Positions 36,618 through 49,373 of a stretch of DNA of 64,000 bases are shown here, in pieces. Source of the stretch: Argentina anserina (lineage: Eukaryota; Streptophyta; Magnoliopsida; Rosales; Rosaceae); the NCBI RefSeq assembly GCF_933775445.1, contig NC_065876.1:18724001-18788000 (forward strand), given 5' to 3'. How positions within the stretch are numbered: position 1 is the stretch's first letter; each line of letters starts with the position of its first letter. The translations under genes and the position numbers were made by a program. A model generated the notes under the pieces. It ran no database searches and was not told the DNA's origin. It worked only from the letters and a program-made list of their open reading frames with translations.

Positions 36618-39600
36618 CAGATGATCATTGGGTTGTTTGGGTATTGCATAATAAGAATGGTATATGAGTCTTTGGTTTGTTGGTTTGTTTTTAAGTTCAA
36701 GGACAAAATGGAATTTTCAGAGTTCCAAAAATGTGGGGAGGTATAACCGTATAAGTGCTAATATGGGAGATATGAATTAAGGAGCTTGTACATTTTTGTC
36801 TAATCAGTTCAATACTTTACGGAACCGCACAGCAAAAGCAACAGGCCAGTCAATAAGGGCAGATCTGCGATCGCAAAGTGGAAAAAAGCAGCACTAAAAT
36901 TTATAATGCCCACATCAGCAAACTAAAACATAAACCCTAACCAATGCCACAAAATGAAAATAAAATCAAAACTCGAGAAGAATTTATATACCTAAACCAA
37001 GACTACAGCCCCAAACTGAAGCAAGTGGGAATATAAGATTGATAACATTAAAGTGAACCCAACAAGTCTTAAACAAACAACAATCAGATGAAGATTGCCA
37101 AAAGCAAGTGGTAAAATAAGAGTGAAATTCCTCCAACTTGGGGATAAACACAAATTTTAGAGAGAGGGTGGGGAAAGGATCGACCTGACTCATAAGGGAT
37201 GAAGATGTGACAAAAGGATCAGATATAGACAGCACAAGGAACGAAAAAATAGAAGAAAGGAGATGGTCCGGGACGAGGTGGTACTTGTGATATTCGACTA
37301 CAGAACCAAACATGAGAATTTCTTCGCAGTAGAGGAAGTCTCCCACAATATACGTTAGGTGACTGATGAGGACATCATGGCCAAACCTATCAAGGTTTTT
37401 CAACAAAGGATTGGAATAAGTAAGATCCTAATCTTTCCCTTTCCATAGGGCCTGAATTTCCATTGGAGGGAAAGCTGAACCTGATTCTAGAAGTCTCTAA
37501 CCTTTGTGTCCTTTTAAGCTTCTGCGTTGTGTCTTTTCAAACTGCTGATTCAGTTTAAGTGTTTAAAATTTTCCTTTATTAGGCCTTTTATATTTCAGTT
37601 TCAGAATTTAAGAGTCCCTAAAGAGTCTTTAGTGCTGGGTAATGTCGGTTATAAACTCTAATATAAATATATGTAAGAGCCAAATTGTTTTTTCAATGTT
37701 TCTTGGTCTTGGCATTAAATGGAGAGATGACACCTTTTTTTTTTTGGTCAAAGAGAGATGGCACCTTGCTTTTGACAGTTTGGCTATAAAATTTTTCATT
37801 TTTCGAGAGAAATCATAACTAGCTGAAGAATGAATAAAAAAGTGCAATAGTAACTTCCAAATGATTTCAAATTCGGAAGGAAATTTGAATTCTTAGCTTT
37901 CATTTTCACTTATTTGAAGATAATAATATACGATAAAGCTACACTAAGAGCACCTATATCAATGCAAGTTTTGGGACCTTCCCAAGCCATGTATTGTTAA
38001 GCTGGGCATGCAGAAGTTTGCACAACCATATAGGGTCCATCATGCTCAAACATGAGTCCATGTAATCCAAGGTACAAAAAGTGGGCCCAACTTCCCCAGC
38101 ATATCCAACCCATGCCATTCCACATATGGTCATACCATTAAATTTGGTTTCACTAACCAAGCTTACTTAATCGGAAAAAATCACAGCTAAGTTTTTACCT
38201 ACAGTCAAATCTACTCTTGTTAGTCATTTCTGCGATTATTGGGTCCTTAAAGAATTACGGTTAACAAGAGTACCTGTGCAAGACCAGGCTGGAGAGCACA
38301 CTGTATCATTAACCGCCCAATCACATCATGGGCTACTACTGTTTCAATGAGCTCTCCTCCAACAAGCTTCACCAAAGGCTCATTATCGAGGTCACTCATC
38401 TCTACAACAACATGTCCCCTCAAACCCTCTTTCACCCCAGTGAGGCTTAGAACAACCCTCAGAGCACGTGCATCACTCTGAAACACAAACACCTCATGTG
38501 ATTAAAGTTTCTACATTCGGTAATGTAAGAGGGCATCCACAATGGAATTAACCTGATCTGCGTTTTCATCGGACGCCAATACAATGATAGCACGTGCCTT
38601 TGAAACTGATACCTGGAAATGAGAAAACAAAGTCAATCTAAATAGCCAAATATAAGTTGTTGAGAACTAATCAAGAACAAAAAAAAAATGAAAAGGATAG
38701 GATTTATTATAACAAATGAGAGAGAGAGAGAGAGAGAAGGAGATTAGAAAATGAAACTGAAAAATAGGAGGAAATTCTGGCAACCACTAAAACTTAAGTC
38801 CCAATAAAAATATCTACAAGTAGTTGGAAGAATGGGAATAGATAAAACTTGCCCTCAGGCAAGAGTAGAAACAGAAGTAGAAATAGTAGGGATACACATA
38901 ATATCAAAGATACCCAAATGTACCTTCTTTAGGTCAGCAAGTATAAGAGGACTGCCACTTCTGCATATAACAGATGTGCCCATGAAATCAAATTCAAGTT
39001 TTGCAATATCTATCTCCATTTCCTCCTTGTCTCTTTCAGCAAGTACAACAACAACACCACCATCAACACTCTTATTTGCTATAGCAAGCTGCTTGAGAAG
39101 CGAACCCTGCAGAAAAATTACAATATATGTTTCACTTTTACTTTATGTACGAGTCCTTACTATAAGCTCTGGTAGATACCCTTTTTTGTGACTAGACTAT
39201 GGAGAATAAAAGAGCAATCAAGGGAACTCCATGCTACATTTTAATGTGGAAAAAATATAGGATTGCGAAAAAGATGTTTGAAAAACTGGGTTAAGATAAA
39301 TACAGAATGAAATCTATGATCTTATAGGCTAAGAATCACATATGGTAACTCAACTATGACAAAACCGAGACATTCACTTAAAACATCATTTTATCAATAA
39401 ATTTAATCACCATCTTTCACTTTAGAATTATCCTAAATTTTCTGTTATAGCCGTTAATAGGCCATTTTTTTAGATTACTAATATATATTAGAACTATATT
39501 AGATATTGAAGAACAATAATCTTAACATAATTATCTGTAGTAAATCCTAATTCTGTAAACTGCGGGAAAGCTAATATGAAACTTTTCTCAAATCTCAGTC

Positions 39601-42027
39601 ATCTAGTTCAAATAGCCACTCATTTGTTCTCTCCCTTAGATATCACTATCTCAATTTGTTCATTTATTTGTCTATATTACCCTGATTATGAAATAAGACG
39701 GGATATAGAAAAGAAAAAAGGCGGGTAAGTGAGGTAACAAGTACACACAAAAAAAAGGTGCCACATAGATTTAAGTCTCCAGAATGATCTTCCTCAGCAC
39801 TATGATCAATAATTTATTTGGTAACCTAATGTCCATTTTGGAGAATAAGTACAGGGAATCTGAGTCATAAGTTTCAGTGTTAGTGGAAAAATTCTGATTG
39901 CGGAAGAAATCAATAACATTCTTCCCGCCGTTTCGGCCAAGCTTTCAGACCCGTGAGTTCATTCACTGGCATCGAGATTTAGGACCAAGACAATGGTGTG
40001 CTTTAATTTTGGTTTCGTTTGAGATTTTGGATGACTTGGAATCTACTGTGGTGGGAATAATCAATGATCAGTTATTAATTTAAATACAGGGGGTTGTGAA
40101 TTGCGTCCATGTGTGCAGTGAGACAGTAAGAGAAGAAAGAAAGAGTGAGTAGAAAAAAAATAAAAAAGCGGAGAAATTAGATTTTAAAGCACTTTGACCC
40201 AATATCCATGAGAAAATGTATGTACAAGAAATTTTAAGGGTTAATTAGATAAGTGAGTCACAAGACTAGGGGATAGTTAGTGTTTAAGTTGAGTGACTAA
40301 ATTGAAGTATAAAATTGAAAAACACAGTGACCAAAGTATGGAACGAAGTAAACTTGAGTGACTGATGTTCTCATTTTGCCTAACTATAAGCAGTCTCCAG
40401 CTAGAACTACCGGGGTCTCATAATATACTACTTCAAAGAATAAATCCAAAAACTTGATAAAGAAATGTCATTAACACTAGTTATTTTCATGTAAAGAGCT
40501 AATTTGATATAGCAATAAAAAGATATGAAGTGAAAGCTGGATCGATACATCACTTCATGAATAATTTCCTACAGGAGTGTATCTTAATGTAAAGATGATC
40601 AAACTTACCAGTTTATCACTCCATCCAAGAATGAGTATGTGGTTCCTTTCAATGACTTCGCTCTTCCCTTTCCTTAGTGAGTCAACCTTCTCTGATATAG
40701 CATCAGAAACAAGCCCAAGCATCATGGCAAATATAAGCATGCCTCCTGAACTGATAGAGACAGAAACTATCCTTGGCCCAATGCCCTCTGTATCAGCATG
40801 GTTCCCAGAATCAGCAACGAAAGTCCACGAAAGCCAGAGAGCTTCAGCGAAGCTATTTCTATTCACGGCATACAATGCCCATCCACCAAACCCTATAAGT
40901 AATATGGTCGCAAAGAGAAGTGCCAGTAATTTTGCGTACGGATATACAGAAAAGCAAACATCCACCATATAGGCTATCCTCTTCTTCAAGGGAACCTCCT
41001 CTTTGTTATTCTTCTTACTTGAGAGGCTTGTCAGATGGGTAAAATAATCAAAATGTGTGTACAACACAAATGGCATTACTAGTGTAAACACCACAGAATA
41101 CAAAACAAGAGTTCTTCTTTCTGCATTAGGAAAACTCAAAATCGTCGGATTCTCATCTGTACCAATATTTTTACCATTACAAAAATCCTGAAAGCATCAC
41201 AATTAAAAAGTATTAGGTTAATGTGATATTAGGATAACACTAAAAAGAAGAATTAAATGGTAAAATTACGATAAAGGTTAAACTTTTACCTCAAGTTTCG
41301 CCACTCTTTGTTGCAGATAAACTGCATAAGGTACAGATAACATACAAATGAAAGTGAGCTGCAAGAAGAGAAGTTAAATGCAAATAATCGAACAAAAGAA
41401 AGTAAACTAGTTATTAATTTAATTTTGCACCATTAAGCCATTAAAGGACTAGAAAAAAAGTTTGACAATGTCAGTAGTCCCCAGTAGTGAACCCTAACTA
41501 CATTCCATGATATAGTTTCTGCATAGTTAGTTATATCATCTAAATTGATGTGTTCCTTTTTAACAAAGAAATCTAAATTGATTTTCCATTGAAGCAAAAA
41601 AAAAAAAAAGGCTAGTGGATCAGAGAAAATGAGAGATTACCAGAAATAGGAACAAGGAAGAAGAAGAATGAGAAGGTTTCGAATCTCGGGTCGGGGTCCG
41701 CGAACTCGGGCGAGTCAACTCGATGGCTGTCACCAACTTAATTTTCTTCCTCTGATCAGCAGCGAGCTGAGGAGAAGCGACGGAGGAGGCAGAGGAGGAG
41801 GCGTGGTGTTTCTTGGTGCTTCGTTTGGAAGGGTTCTGCGGAAGCACAAACGACGGGAAGACCCAGTCGCGCTCGGAGAAGTCGCGCTGGTCCGACGCGG
41901 TCGTGTAAACGCGTCGGACAGCTGGGAAGAGTGGGCCCGGGAAGATCGGGTTTGCATCTTCGCCGGTAATTGTCCGGGGTTTCTTCAGCTGCGGCGGCGA
42001 CGACGACTCTTCATTCCGATCAACCAT
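31642..42027 (-). CDS. POLLUX: POLLUX/DMI1-type nuclear cation channel
   Basis: Twelve exons, high to low: 42027-41641, 41358-41290, 41187-40609, 39106-38924, 38612-38553, 38477-38274, 35180-34932, 33956-33858, 33478-33284, 33015-32923, 32639-32373 and 31860-31642. They total 867 residues, all phase 0 with GT-AG introns. The N-terminus is Ser/Pro/basic-rich (1-120). Membrane helices follow at about 125-145, 178-196 and 232-252, with a pore filter ADSGNHA at 277-283 and a pore-lining helix (GGMLIFAMMLGLVSDAISEK). The rest is two RCK-like regulatory regions (NHILILGWSDK; ILFCGWRRD). Known family members sit in the nuclear envelope and support nuclear Ca2+ oscillations in root symbiosis. The sequence is closer to POLLUX/DMI1 than to CASTOR (PLKKRIAYM, IKPAE, SFVLPQ-type N-terminus). 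The filter has Ser, the non-legume state. Intron 6 is long (3.1 kb). I found no defect. Confidence 0.95.
33692..33722. repeat. (TG)n(AG)n microsatellite in POLLUX intron 8
   Basis: A TG run passes directly into an AG run, between exons 8 and 9. Confidence 0.85.
35181..38273 (-). other. POLLUX intron 6
   Basis: The largest intron of the gene. It holds a (GA)n tract at about 36589-36616. A 140-codon open frame on the minus strand at 36984-37406 has no recognisable motif and does not continue either flanking exon. I see no transposon domain here. Confidence 0.8.
36589..36616. repeat. (GA)n microsatellite in POLLUX intron 6
   Basis: About fourteen GA units. A shorter GA run occurs in intron 5-to-4 sequence near 38719-38737. 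Confidence 0.85.
39107..40608 (-). other. POLLUX intron 3
   Basis: A 1.5-kb intron between the pore exon and the first RCK exon. It is AT-rich, with no gene recognised. The frame at 39898-40083 on the plus strand is not convincing. Confidence 0.8.
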
Positions 42028-42523
42028 ACTTTCTAAAACACCAACTAACTAACAGTCGCCGCCTTTTTAACGTTACCTCCCTTTTTTTTTTAATCTCCTT
42101 GATATATTTATTCTTTTTTTTTGTGATCAATTAACATTTCATATTTGATGATGAGGAAGAAATAACAATGGATTTGGGGAGGAGACCATTGGGAAGGAAA
42201 TGCAGGTAACGCTTGGGATCTAAGGCTGGGGAGGTAAAAAGAAGAGCAAATTATAAAAATGTACTTTTTTTCCACTTATATTAGAAAAAAATCAATACTT
42301 AAGAATTTATTATAAAAATATTATCACATTTAAGTAAAAATTAGAAAAAAGTCAATAAAAAAAAATCACTTTAACAAGATTTTCCGGACTGTTTTGCCAT
42401 TTTTCACACTTTTTTTTTCTAATTTCGGCCATAACGTTCCCATCCGGCGATAGACTTTGACAAAATTGGTACCGTTAGAAAGATCTCGCTCCCCTCTTTC
42501 ATTTGATATACTATCCACTCTGA
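42028..42523 (-). promoter_or_regulatory. POLLUX 5' flank
   Basis: Only about 500 bp separate the POLLUX start codon from the target duplication of the LTR element. It is AT-rich with T- and A-runs, and I cannot identify a clear TATA box. The promoter must lie here, across the element, or partly inside it. Confidence 0.4.
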
Positions 42524-42528
42524 ATTAA

Positions 42529-44271
42529 TGATAGGAGCACTTTATACGACGTTCTTAACATGTTTTTACCTCCATTCGTACTTTACTTAGCCCTTATTAT
42601 TGTAGTATAGAGTCATTGAGTCGAGTTAGGAGTCTTTAGTGACGTTCATTCCCTTTTGGTGCTAAAACGGGTGTAAAATGCAGAAATTGTCGAGAATACT
42701 ATATAGTAGTATTCCTTGTCGAACTAGGAAACCTAGTTTGGTTAGGATTTTTATTATTCGATATTTCTGTAACATATGTGATTTATATTTATTATTTCCT
42801 TTCCTTATTTTCAGAATTAAATGTAAGATAATGACTTGGAAATTATGGAAAGAAATAGGAGAAGAAGGAAACAAAAGGAGAAAAAGGAAAGAAGTAATTT
42901 TATTTCTGAATAAGATGAACAGGAATAAGTATGCAGCCTCAAAGGAGGGAAGGTTCATCCGGCCATTAAATGGAAAGAATAAGAAAAGAAGGAAACAAAA
43001 GAAGAAAAAAGAAGGAGAGAACAAAGAGATAATTCTGAAGAATGCATGTGGTCTAGAAGAAGGGAGAATGCATGTGACCAACAAAGATGATCATCATTCA
43101 ATCGAGAAGGAAAGAAAAGAAAAAAAAAAGAAATAAAGGATCAGCCCAACAAAAACCCTTGCAGCCCCTCCTCTCCTCCTTTCTCTATAAAAGCCACAGC
43201 CTCCCTCACAATTCATCATCACCATTCTCTCATAAACACAGCCGAATCGCTGTCCAAAAATACCCAGAAAATTCCAACCAAAAACTTCATCCATTCTCCA
43301 CTTTGCCGTGCCATCCTCTTGCCTCTTCCACCACCGAATTCATCTTCCTCCATCCTTCAAGGTTTCTAATGTGTGATTCATCCATGGCTTGTAATTTTTA
43401 TTTAGGTTTTCTACAATTTTCGAATTCATTGTATGAATCATTGGATGTTATTTTCGGTTTCATATATGAAGAACATAAATTCAGACTTCTTTGGTTTTAT
43501 GTTTTGATTGCATGAACTCATGAAATATGTGTGTATGTCGTGTGTAGCATCTATGGGCAGTAGGATTTCGAAATTAATTTAGGTTTTATTTCAATTAATT
43601 CCTTGAATTTGTACATCTAAATCAATGCTTGAGGAAGCCAAGGCCATGGTTCTCCTAAGGTTGCGATTTCATTCACCAAAGTGTTCATTGATTGAATATG
43701 CGCTTCGTGTTTCAATTATGGATACTTATATAGGGCTGTGATAGTTCTAGGAATTTTCATATTTAATCAAGATGAGTGACGCCATGCTTGTGTAACATGT
43801 CTCCAATTCGACTTAATATGCTTATGTGCTACTTTGTTGTTTAACTAGACACTTCGTTATGTTGAACTCTCTTTAGCATATGTTTAGGATTGAACGCTTC
43901 GTTGATTCTAAATAACTAAGAAGTCTTAACGATTAGATGAACCGCTTCGGACTCTAATTAGAATTGGAATTGAAATGGACTTTAGAAAGAATCGAAATAA
44001 TTCGCTGCCTATATGTTGTTCTATGCGTGTCATACATGTTTCTTGAGTAGAATTCGTGTTTTGGTTATGTGATGAGTGGTTGATCAATTGTATATAAGTA
44101 ATTTAGAATTTATTTTAAGTTGTAGTTTTAGAATCCAAATCAAATCCCCCAATAACATGATAAGTGTTGAGGCCCTTTTGATTCCCCGGACTGAACGATC
44201 CCTGCTTATTCTATACTAACGATGATGTTTTTCAGGGTATTTTATAGACGTTCTAACCCAACGCTCTATCA
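42529..44271 (+). repeat. 5' LTR of the non-autonomous element
   Basis: Begins TGATAGGAGCAC and ends CGCTCTATCA. A TATA box (TATAAAAG, 43186-43193) follows a pyrimidine-rich stretch. The open frames inside it (42678-43136, 43087-43515) recur almost unchanged in the 3' LTR, which marks them as LTR sequence and not genes. Confidence 0.93.
43186..43193 (+). promoter_or_regulatory. LTR TATA box
   Basis: TATAAAAG in the 5' LTR, preceded by CCTCCTCTCCTCC. The same box is at 48087-48094 in the 3' LTR and near 52560 in the older solo LTR, so it is conserved across copies. Confidence 0.75.
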
Positions 44272-44274
44272 TTT

Positions 44275-44292
44275 TGGCGTCGTTGCCGGGGA
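44275..44292 (+). other. Primer binding site (tRNA-Asp)
   Basis: TGGCGTCGTTGCCGGGGA, three bases after the 5' LTR. The tRNA-Asp complement has C in place of the sixth base. The exact version is at 61613-61630 in another element. Confidence 0.85.
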
Positions 44293-47200
44293 ATTGATTA
44301 ATTCTCAATGCTTTTGAAGTGTTAATTTTGTGTTATATTGTGAATTGTATAATTGTATTTTAGTTAATATGCTTATGTGAACAGTAATCGTAAATAGTGC
44401 TTCTGTGAACAGTAACTCCGAAAGGAGTAAAAAAAAAAACTTAAATTTTAATTGTGATAGAGTTTGTGTTGTTATTTGTTATATTGTTGTAGTAATATAA
44501 ATATAGGATACTTGTTACACTTAGTTATATTTTTAAGGAAGCTAAATGTTTATTTATGCTTAGTTTATTGTAAGTTATAAGGTGAATGGAATAGGTAAAG
44601 TCCATTTTGTTAATATTAGCCTTAACCCTCCATGTGTACCTTGCAAAGGTCACTTGGGGTTGAGGGCAACTTTTATTAACACTTTGCGAGCAGTCTAACA
44701 CACAAAGATATTCCGAGCTGAGTAAGGGGCTTACTATTTTCATTACCCTGGTTCAAGGTTTACAAAATTGGATCTCAGAGGCCCATAGATTGACATACAT
44801 CTCGGTGATGGAGTCGATAGAGAGCTTGCTCTCAGTGGTTACCAACAAATGAGTCCTGCCTTGTAACTATCTCTGAATCTAGCTATCCAGCCTTCTGAAA
44901 CAAAGGAATGAGTTTGTGTCTAGACGATATACTTAGGCCGCACGTCCACCTCGCTTTATAACTTAGAAAATAACTTTGTATAAATAGATGTATATAGTTT
45001 CAAAAGAAAATAATATTCTAATTTTTAAGGTATATCGGATAAAGCAAGACCTTTACCTTGGTCTGTTTCAGTCCATTGCACAGTTAGCTCCTCTGCTCCA
45101 CGTACCTTAAAAGTTAGGAATGTGTGTGAATAAAATCAATTAGACTTAGTGATACTCTTACATTTGTAGATTTCGAAACAAAAAGGAAAAAAATTGTCTT
45201 TAAGTTTAACTATATTTGTATTCAATTGCTAACATTTCTTTTATTTCATTTTATACTTAATCACTAACATTTTGTGTGTCTTTGTATACCTTAGTTGCCA
45301 CTTGCCAGATAGTGATTTTAAGAAAGAGTTGGAGAATTCTATTGTTAACAGTTGATTGAAGCTCTCAATGACTTGGGAAGGACGACAAGTGTTGCAAGAA
45401 GCGGAGTTCCACCACACTCTAACTTTTGATTCATGATTTGCATTTAATTTAACTAATACTAACTTTTACTTAATCATTAACATTATACTAACTTATTCTT
45501 GGAGTTCCCATGTTCACTCTTCTAATGTTCTTTTTCTTGACGCGATACAGTTTAAGAGTGGAGTGAACATGATTGAGTTTTGATAGTCAAAGAGGCACAA
45601 ATTTGGAGGTGTACAACTCCAAGTGGCGTCGCCTGCAACTTGAAAAGAAGTGAAGAGTCTAGGCCAAATAACTATAAACATTAAGCGCTGCATGGAAGGC
45701 AACCCATTTCAACCGTACCTGTGGAGGAGTCGTCTACGGGAGTTTGTTTTTTCTTATCCCTTCACTCTTATGGTTGAATTGTATATGTATTGATGTGTGA
45801 TCTTAGTCTATACTTATGAATTACATTCTGATTATTGAGCTTACATTGAGGACAATGTAATTTTCTAAGTGTGGGGTAGGGTTGCATGATCATTATTTGC
45901 TGATTTTTGCTTTGATTTCATGATATAAACGAAAAAGAAAGAAAAAATTCGTAAAAATGTTTAAAAAATCGAAAAAAATGTGCTGTTTTGAGTCTTAGGA
46001 TGCCCCTAAAGTGTAGGATGATTATGTCTCTAAATGCATAGATGATGGTTTTGCATTTCATAAGAATTGAATTGTAAGTTTCATTGATAATGTGGATTTG
46101 GTATGAACATGTGAGATTTTGATTGAATGTAATATGACATACATGTTTGGTTAGTTTAAGTCCATAACAACCTGTGAGTTTTGAGCCTATATATGCTTTC
46201 TTCTTGAGTGATAATATGAAATTTCGTGGTTGTTTTGTGAACCTCATTATTCTTTGTATATTCAATGACTATGTGCCATAGCTTTTAATGGACTCTAGAA
46301 TTTACTAGAACTCATCTTTTGTGATTGTTGAAACTTTTAAGTCATAAAATGCTCTGATTTTGAAATAGATTTATGGATCATTTCTAGGATTACCACCATT
46401 TTAGCCAAACAACCATGTATCTATATATGTGTCATGTTTGGGACCCCTTAGTTGAACCCCATTTGAGCTTACATTGAGTCTTTTCTTCATTACCTATGTT
46501 ATCTCCATGCTTAGTATAGTTACCTCTACCTTGTCCTATAGACTTGGTAGAACTTTTGTTGAGATGATGTTGTGATGATGCATGAAATAAGTGTGGGGTG
46601 GAAGACATGAGAAAAAATATATGAACAAGCTTTTAAGAAAATGCCGAAAAAAATGAATGAAAAAGAAAAAAAAAAGATAAATTCGGCAATACAAGAAAAA
46701 GAGAAGAAAGGATGTTGTCTTCCATTTGTGATTTGGAGTTGAGTTGTAATTGAAGGTCTAAAAATGTGTATTTGACCTTTGTCCATGTTCACTTTGTGGT
46801 AGAAATGATAACTGGGCCCAACTTGTTATATTTGACCCTTGATGGTGTGTGGTGTTATAAGGATAGTGATTATTCTGCTAAGTCTATAGGATTACCTGTG
46901 TAATTCCTCGATATTCCATGCCTTTAGCTAAGCCTAAACATTCACCTTGTATAATGATCCTAATGATTCTTAAAATGAGCATATCTTGGTTTGTGGAGAT
47001 GATCACAAGAGTTGAGCATATGGTTTTGGTCCATTTGTGCACTTAGTTGTTAAATGAGGTTTTCCTTTTGTTATTCAAAAAGTGTTTTCATTTGATGAAA
47101 TATGCAAGCTATTTGATGCTTTATTATCCTTTCTCTTGCATATACTTGTGTGTGAATCATAACCATGAATCTGAGTGAAAAGAAGAGAGTATGCCTTGTG

Positions 47201-47415
47201 AGGAGGATTGGATTAACTAAACATGTTATGTGCTTATTGTCTCATTTCTTACTTATTCATACCATGAAACATGTTTATGAAACTTGGAATTTATGTGCCT
47301 ACATGCAAATGCTTAAACTTGAAAGCTATGTGTTTTGAGATTCTGACGCAATCATTTAGGGGCAATAGAGTTTTGTGTTGTTTTGTTTTGTTTTGCTAAG
47401 GGACTAGCAAAAGCC

Positions 47416-47429
47416 AAGTGTGGGGTAGT
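47416..47429 (+). other. Polypurine tract
   Basis: AAGTGTGGGGTAGT lies directly before the 3' LTR. Its counterpart in the minus-strand element is at about 55855-55870 in reverse complement. Confidence 0.75.
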
Positions 47430-49172
47430 TGATAGGAGCACTTTGTGCGACGTTCTTAACATGTTTTTACCTCCATTCGTACTTTACTTAGCCCTTATTA
47501 TTGTAGTATAGAGTCATTGAGTCGAGTTAGGAGTTTTTAGTGACGTTCATTCCCTTTTGGTGCTAAAACGGGTGTAAAATGCAGAAATTGTCGAGAGTGC
47601 TATATAGTAGTATTTCTTGTCGAACTAGGAAACCTAGTTTGGTTAGGATTTTTATTATTCGATATTTCTGTAACATATGTGATTTATATTTATTATTTCC
47701 TTTCCTTATTTTCAGAATTAAATGTGAGATAATGACTTGGAAATTTTGGAAAGAAAGAGGAGAAGAAGGAAACAAAAGGAGAAAAAGGAAAGAAGTAATT
47801 TTGTTTCTGAATAAGATGAAAAGGAATAAGTATGCAGCCTCAAAGGAGGGAAGGTTCATCCGGCCATTAAATGGAAAGAATAAGAAAAGAAGGAAACAAA
47901 AGAAGAAAAAAGAAGGAGAGAACAAAGAGATAATTCTGAAGAATGCATGTGGTCTAGAAGAAGGGAGAATGCATGTGACCAACAAAGATGATCATCATTC
48001 AATCGAGAATGAAAGAAAAGAAAAAAAAAAGAAATAGAGGATCAGCACATCAAAAACCCTTGCAGCCCCTCCTCTCCTCCTTCCTCTATAAAAGCCACAG
48101 CCTCCCTCACAATTCATCATCACCATTCTCTCATAAACACAGCCGAATCGCTGCCCAAAAATACCCAGAAAATTCGAACCAAAAACTTCATCCATTCTCC
48201 ACTTTGCCGTGCCATCCTCTTGCCTCTTCCACCACCGAATTCATCTTCCTCCATCCTTCAAGGTTTCTAATGTGTGATTCATCTATGGCTTGTAATTTTT
48301 ATTTAGGTTTTCTACAATTTTCGAATTCATTGTATGAATCATTGGATGTTATTTTCGGTTTCATATATGAAGAACATAAATTCAGACTTCTTTGGTTTTA
48401 TGTTTTGATTGCATGAACTCATGAAATATGTGTGTATGTCGTGTGTAGCATCTATGGGCAGTAGGATTTCGAAATTAATTTAGGTTTTATTTCAATTAAT
48501 TCCTTGAATTTGTACATCTAAATCAATGCTTGAGGAAGCCAAGGTCATGGTTCTCCTAAGGTTGCGATTTCATTCACCAAAGTGTTCATTGATTGAATAT
48601 GCGCTTCGTGTTTCAATTATGGATACTTATATAGGGCTGTGATAGTTCTAGGAATTTTCATATTTAATCAAGATGAGTGACGCCATGCTTGTGTAACATG
48701 TCTCCAATTCGACTTAATGTGCTTATGTGCTACTTTGTTGTTTAACTAGACGCTTCGTTATGTTGAACTCTCTTTAGCATATGTTTAGGATTGAACGCTT
48801 CGTTGATTCTAAATAATTAAGAAGTCTTAACGATTAGATGAACCGCTTCGGACTCTAATTAGAATTGGAATTGAAATGGACTTTGGAAAGAATCGAAATA
48901 ATTCGCTGCCTATATGTTGTTCTATGCGTGTCATACATGTTTCTTGAGTAGAATTCGTGTTTTGGTTATGTGATGAGTGGTTTATCAATTGTATATAAGT
49001 AATTTAGGATTTATTTTAAGTTGTAGTTTTAGAATCCAAATCAAATCCCCCAATAACATGATAAGTGTTGAGGCCCTTTTGATTCCCCGGACTGAACGAT
49101 CCCTGCTTATTCTATACTAACGATGATGTTTTTCAGGGTATTTTATAGACGTTCTAACCCAACGTTCTATCA
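47430..49172 (+). repeat. 3' LTR of the non-autonomous element
   Basis: Same length as the 5' LTR (1743 bp) and roughly 98.5% identical by eye. TATA box at 48087-48094. Ends CGTTCTATCA, followed by the ATTAA target duplication. Confidence 0.93.
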
Positions 49173-49373
49173 ATTAACAAACCATACAAGGCGCAACAAC
49201 CATCGCAAAGGGTTGCCGCCATTGATGGAGGTGCTACAAGCAATTCCGGCGAAACCGAAACTCAAAGTTCCCTAATTCTAGCTATTTTCTTCATTCTAAG
49301 CATACTTATACCAATCTCATTTGATTTTTAACAAAATTTCGCATATTTCCACATTTCCTCTAGGTATGTCACA

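Larger units (their letters stand above)
42529..49172 (+). mobile_element. Complete non-autonomous LTR retrotransposon
   Basis: Two direct LTRs of 1743 bp each (42529-44271 and 47430-49172) flank a 3158-bp internal region. The target duplication ATTAA is exact (42524-42528 and 49173-49177). The primer site at 44275-44292 is complementary to the tRNA-Asp 3' end with one mismatch. The polypurine tract AAGTGTGGGGTAGT lies at 47416-47429. The internal region shows no gag, protease, RT or integrase. Its 3' part resembles the long non-coding 3' region of the Athila/Tat-like copy at 55859-56800. The LTRs differ at only about 27 positions by eye (near 1.5%), so the insertion is recent. An autonomous relative must supply the enzymes. 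Confidence 0.93.

Noticed and set aside
41668..42036. Plus-strand frame rich in Arg across POLLUX exon 1
   Set aside because: Antisense shadow of the first POLLUX exon, whose minus-strand frame continues correctly into exon 2.
42662..43515. Pairs of 140-150 codon frames, repeated near-identically at 47563-48416
   Set aside because: They lie entirely within the two LTRs, are low-complexity, overlap on both strands, and duplicate only because the LTRs are duplicated.
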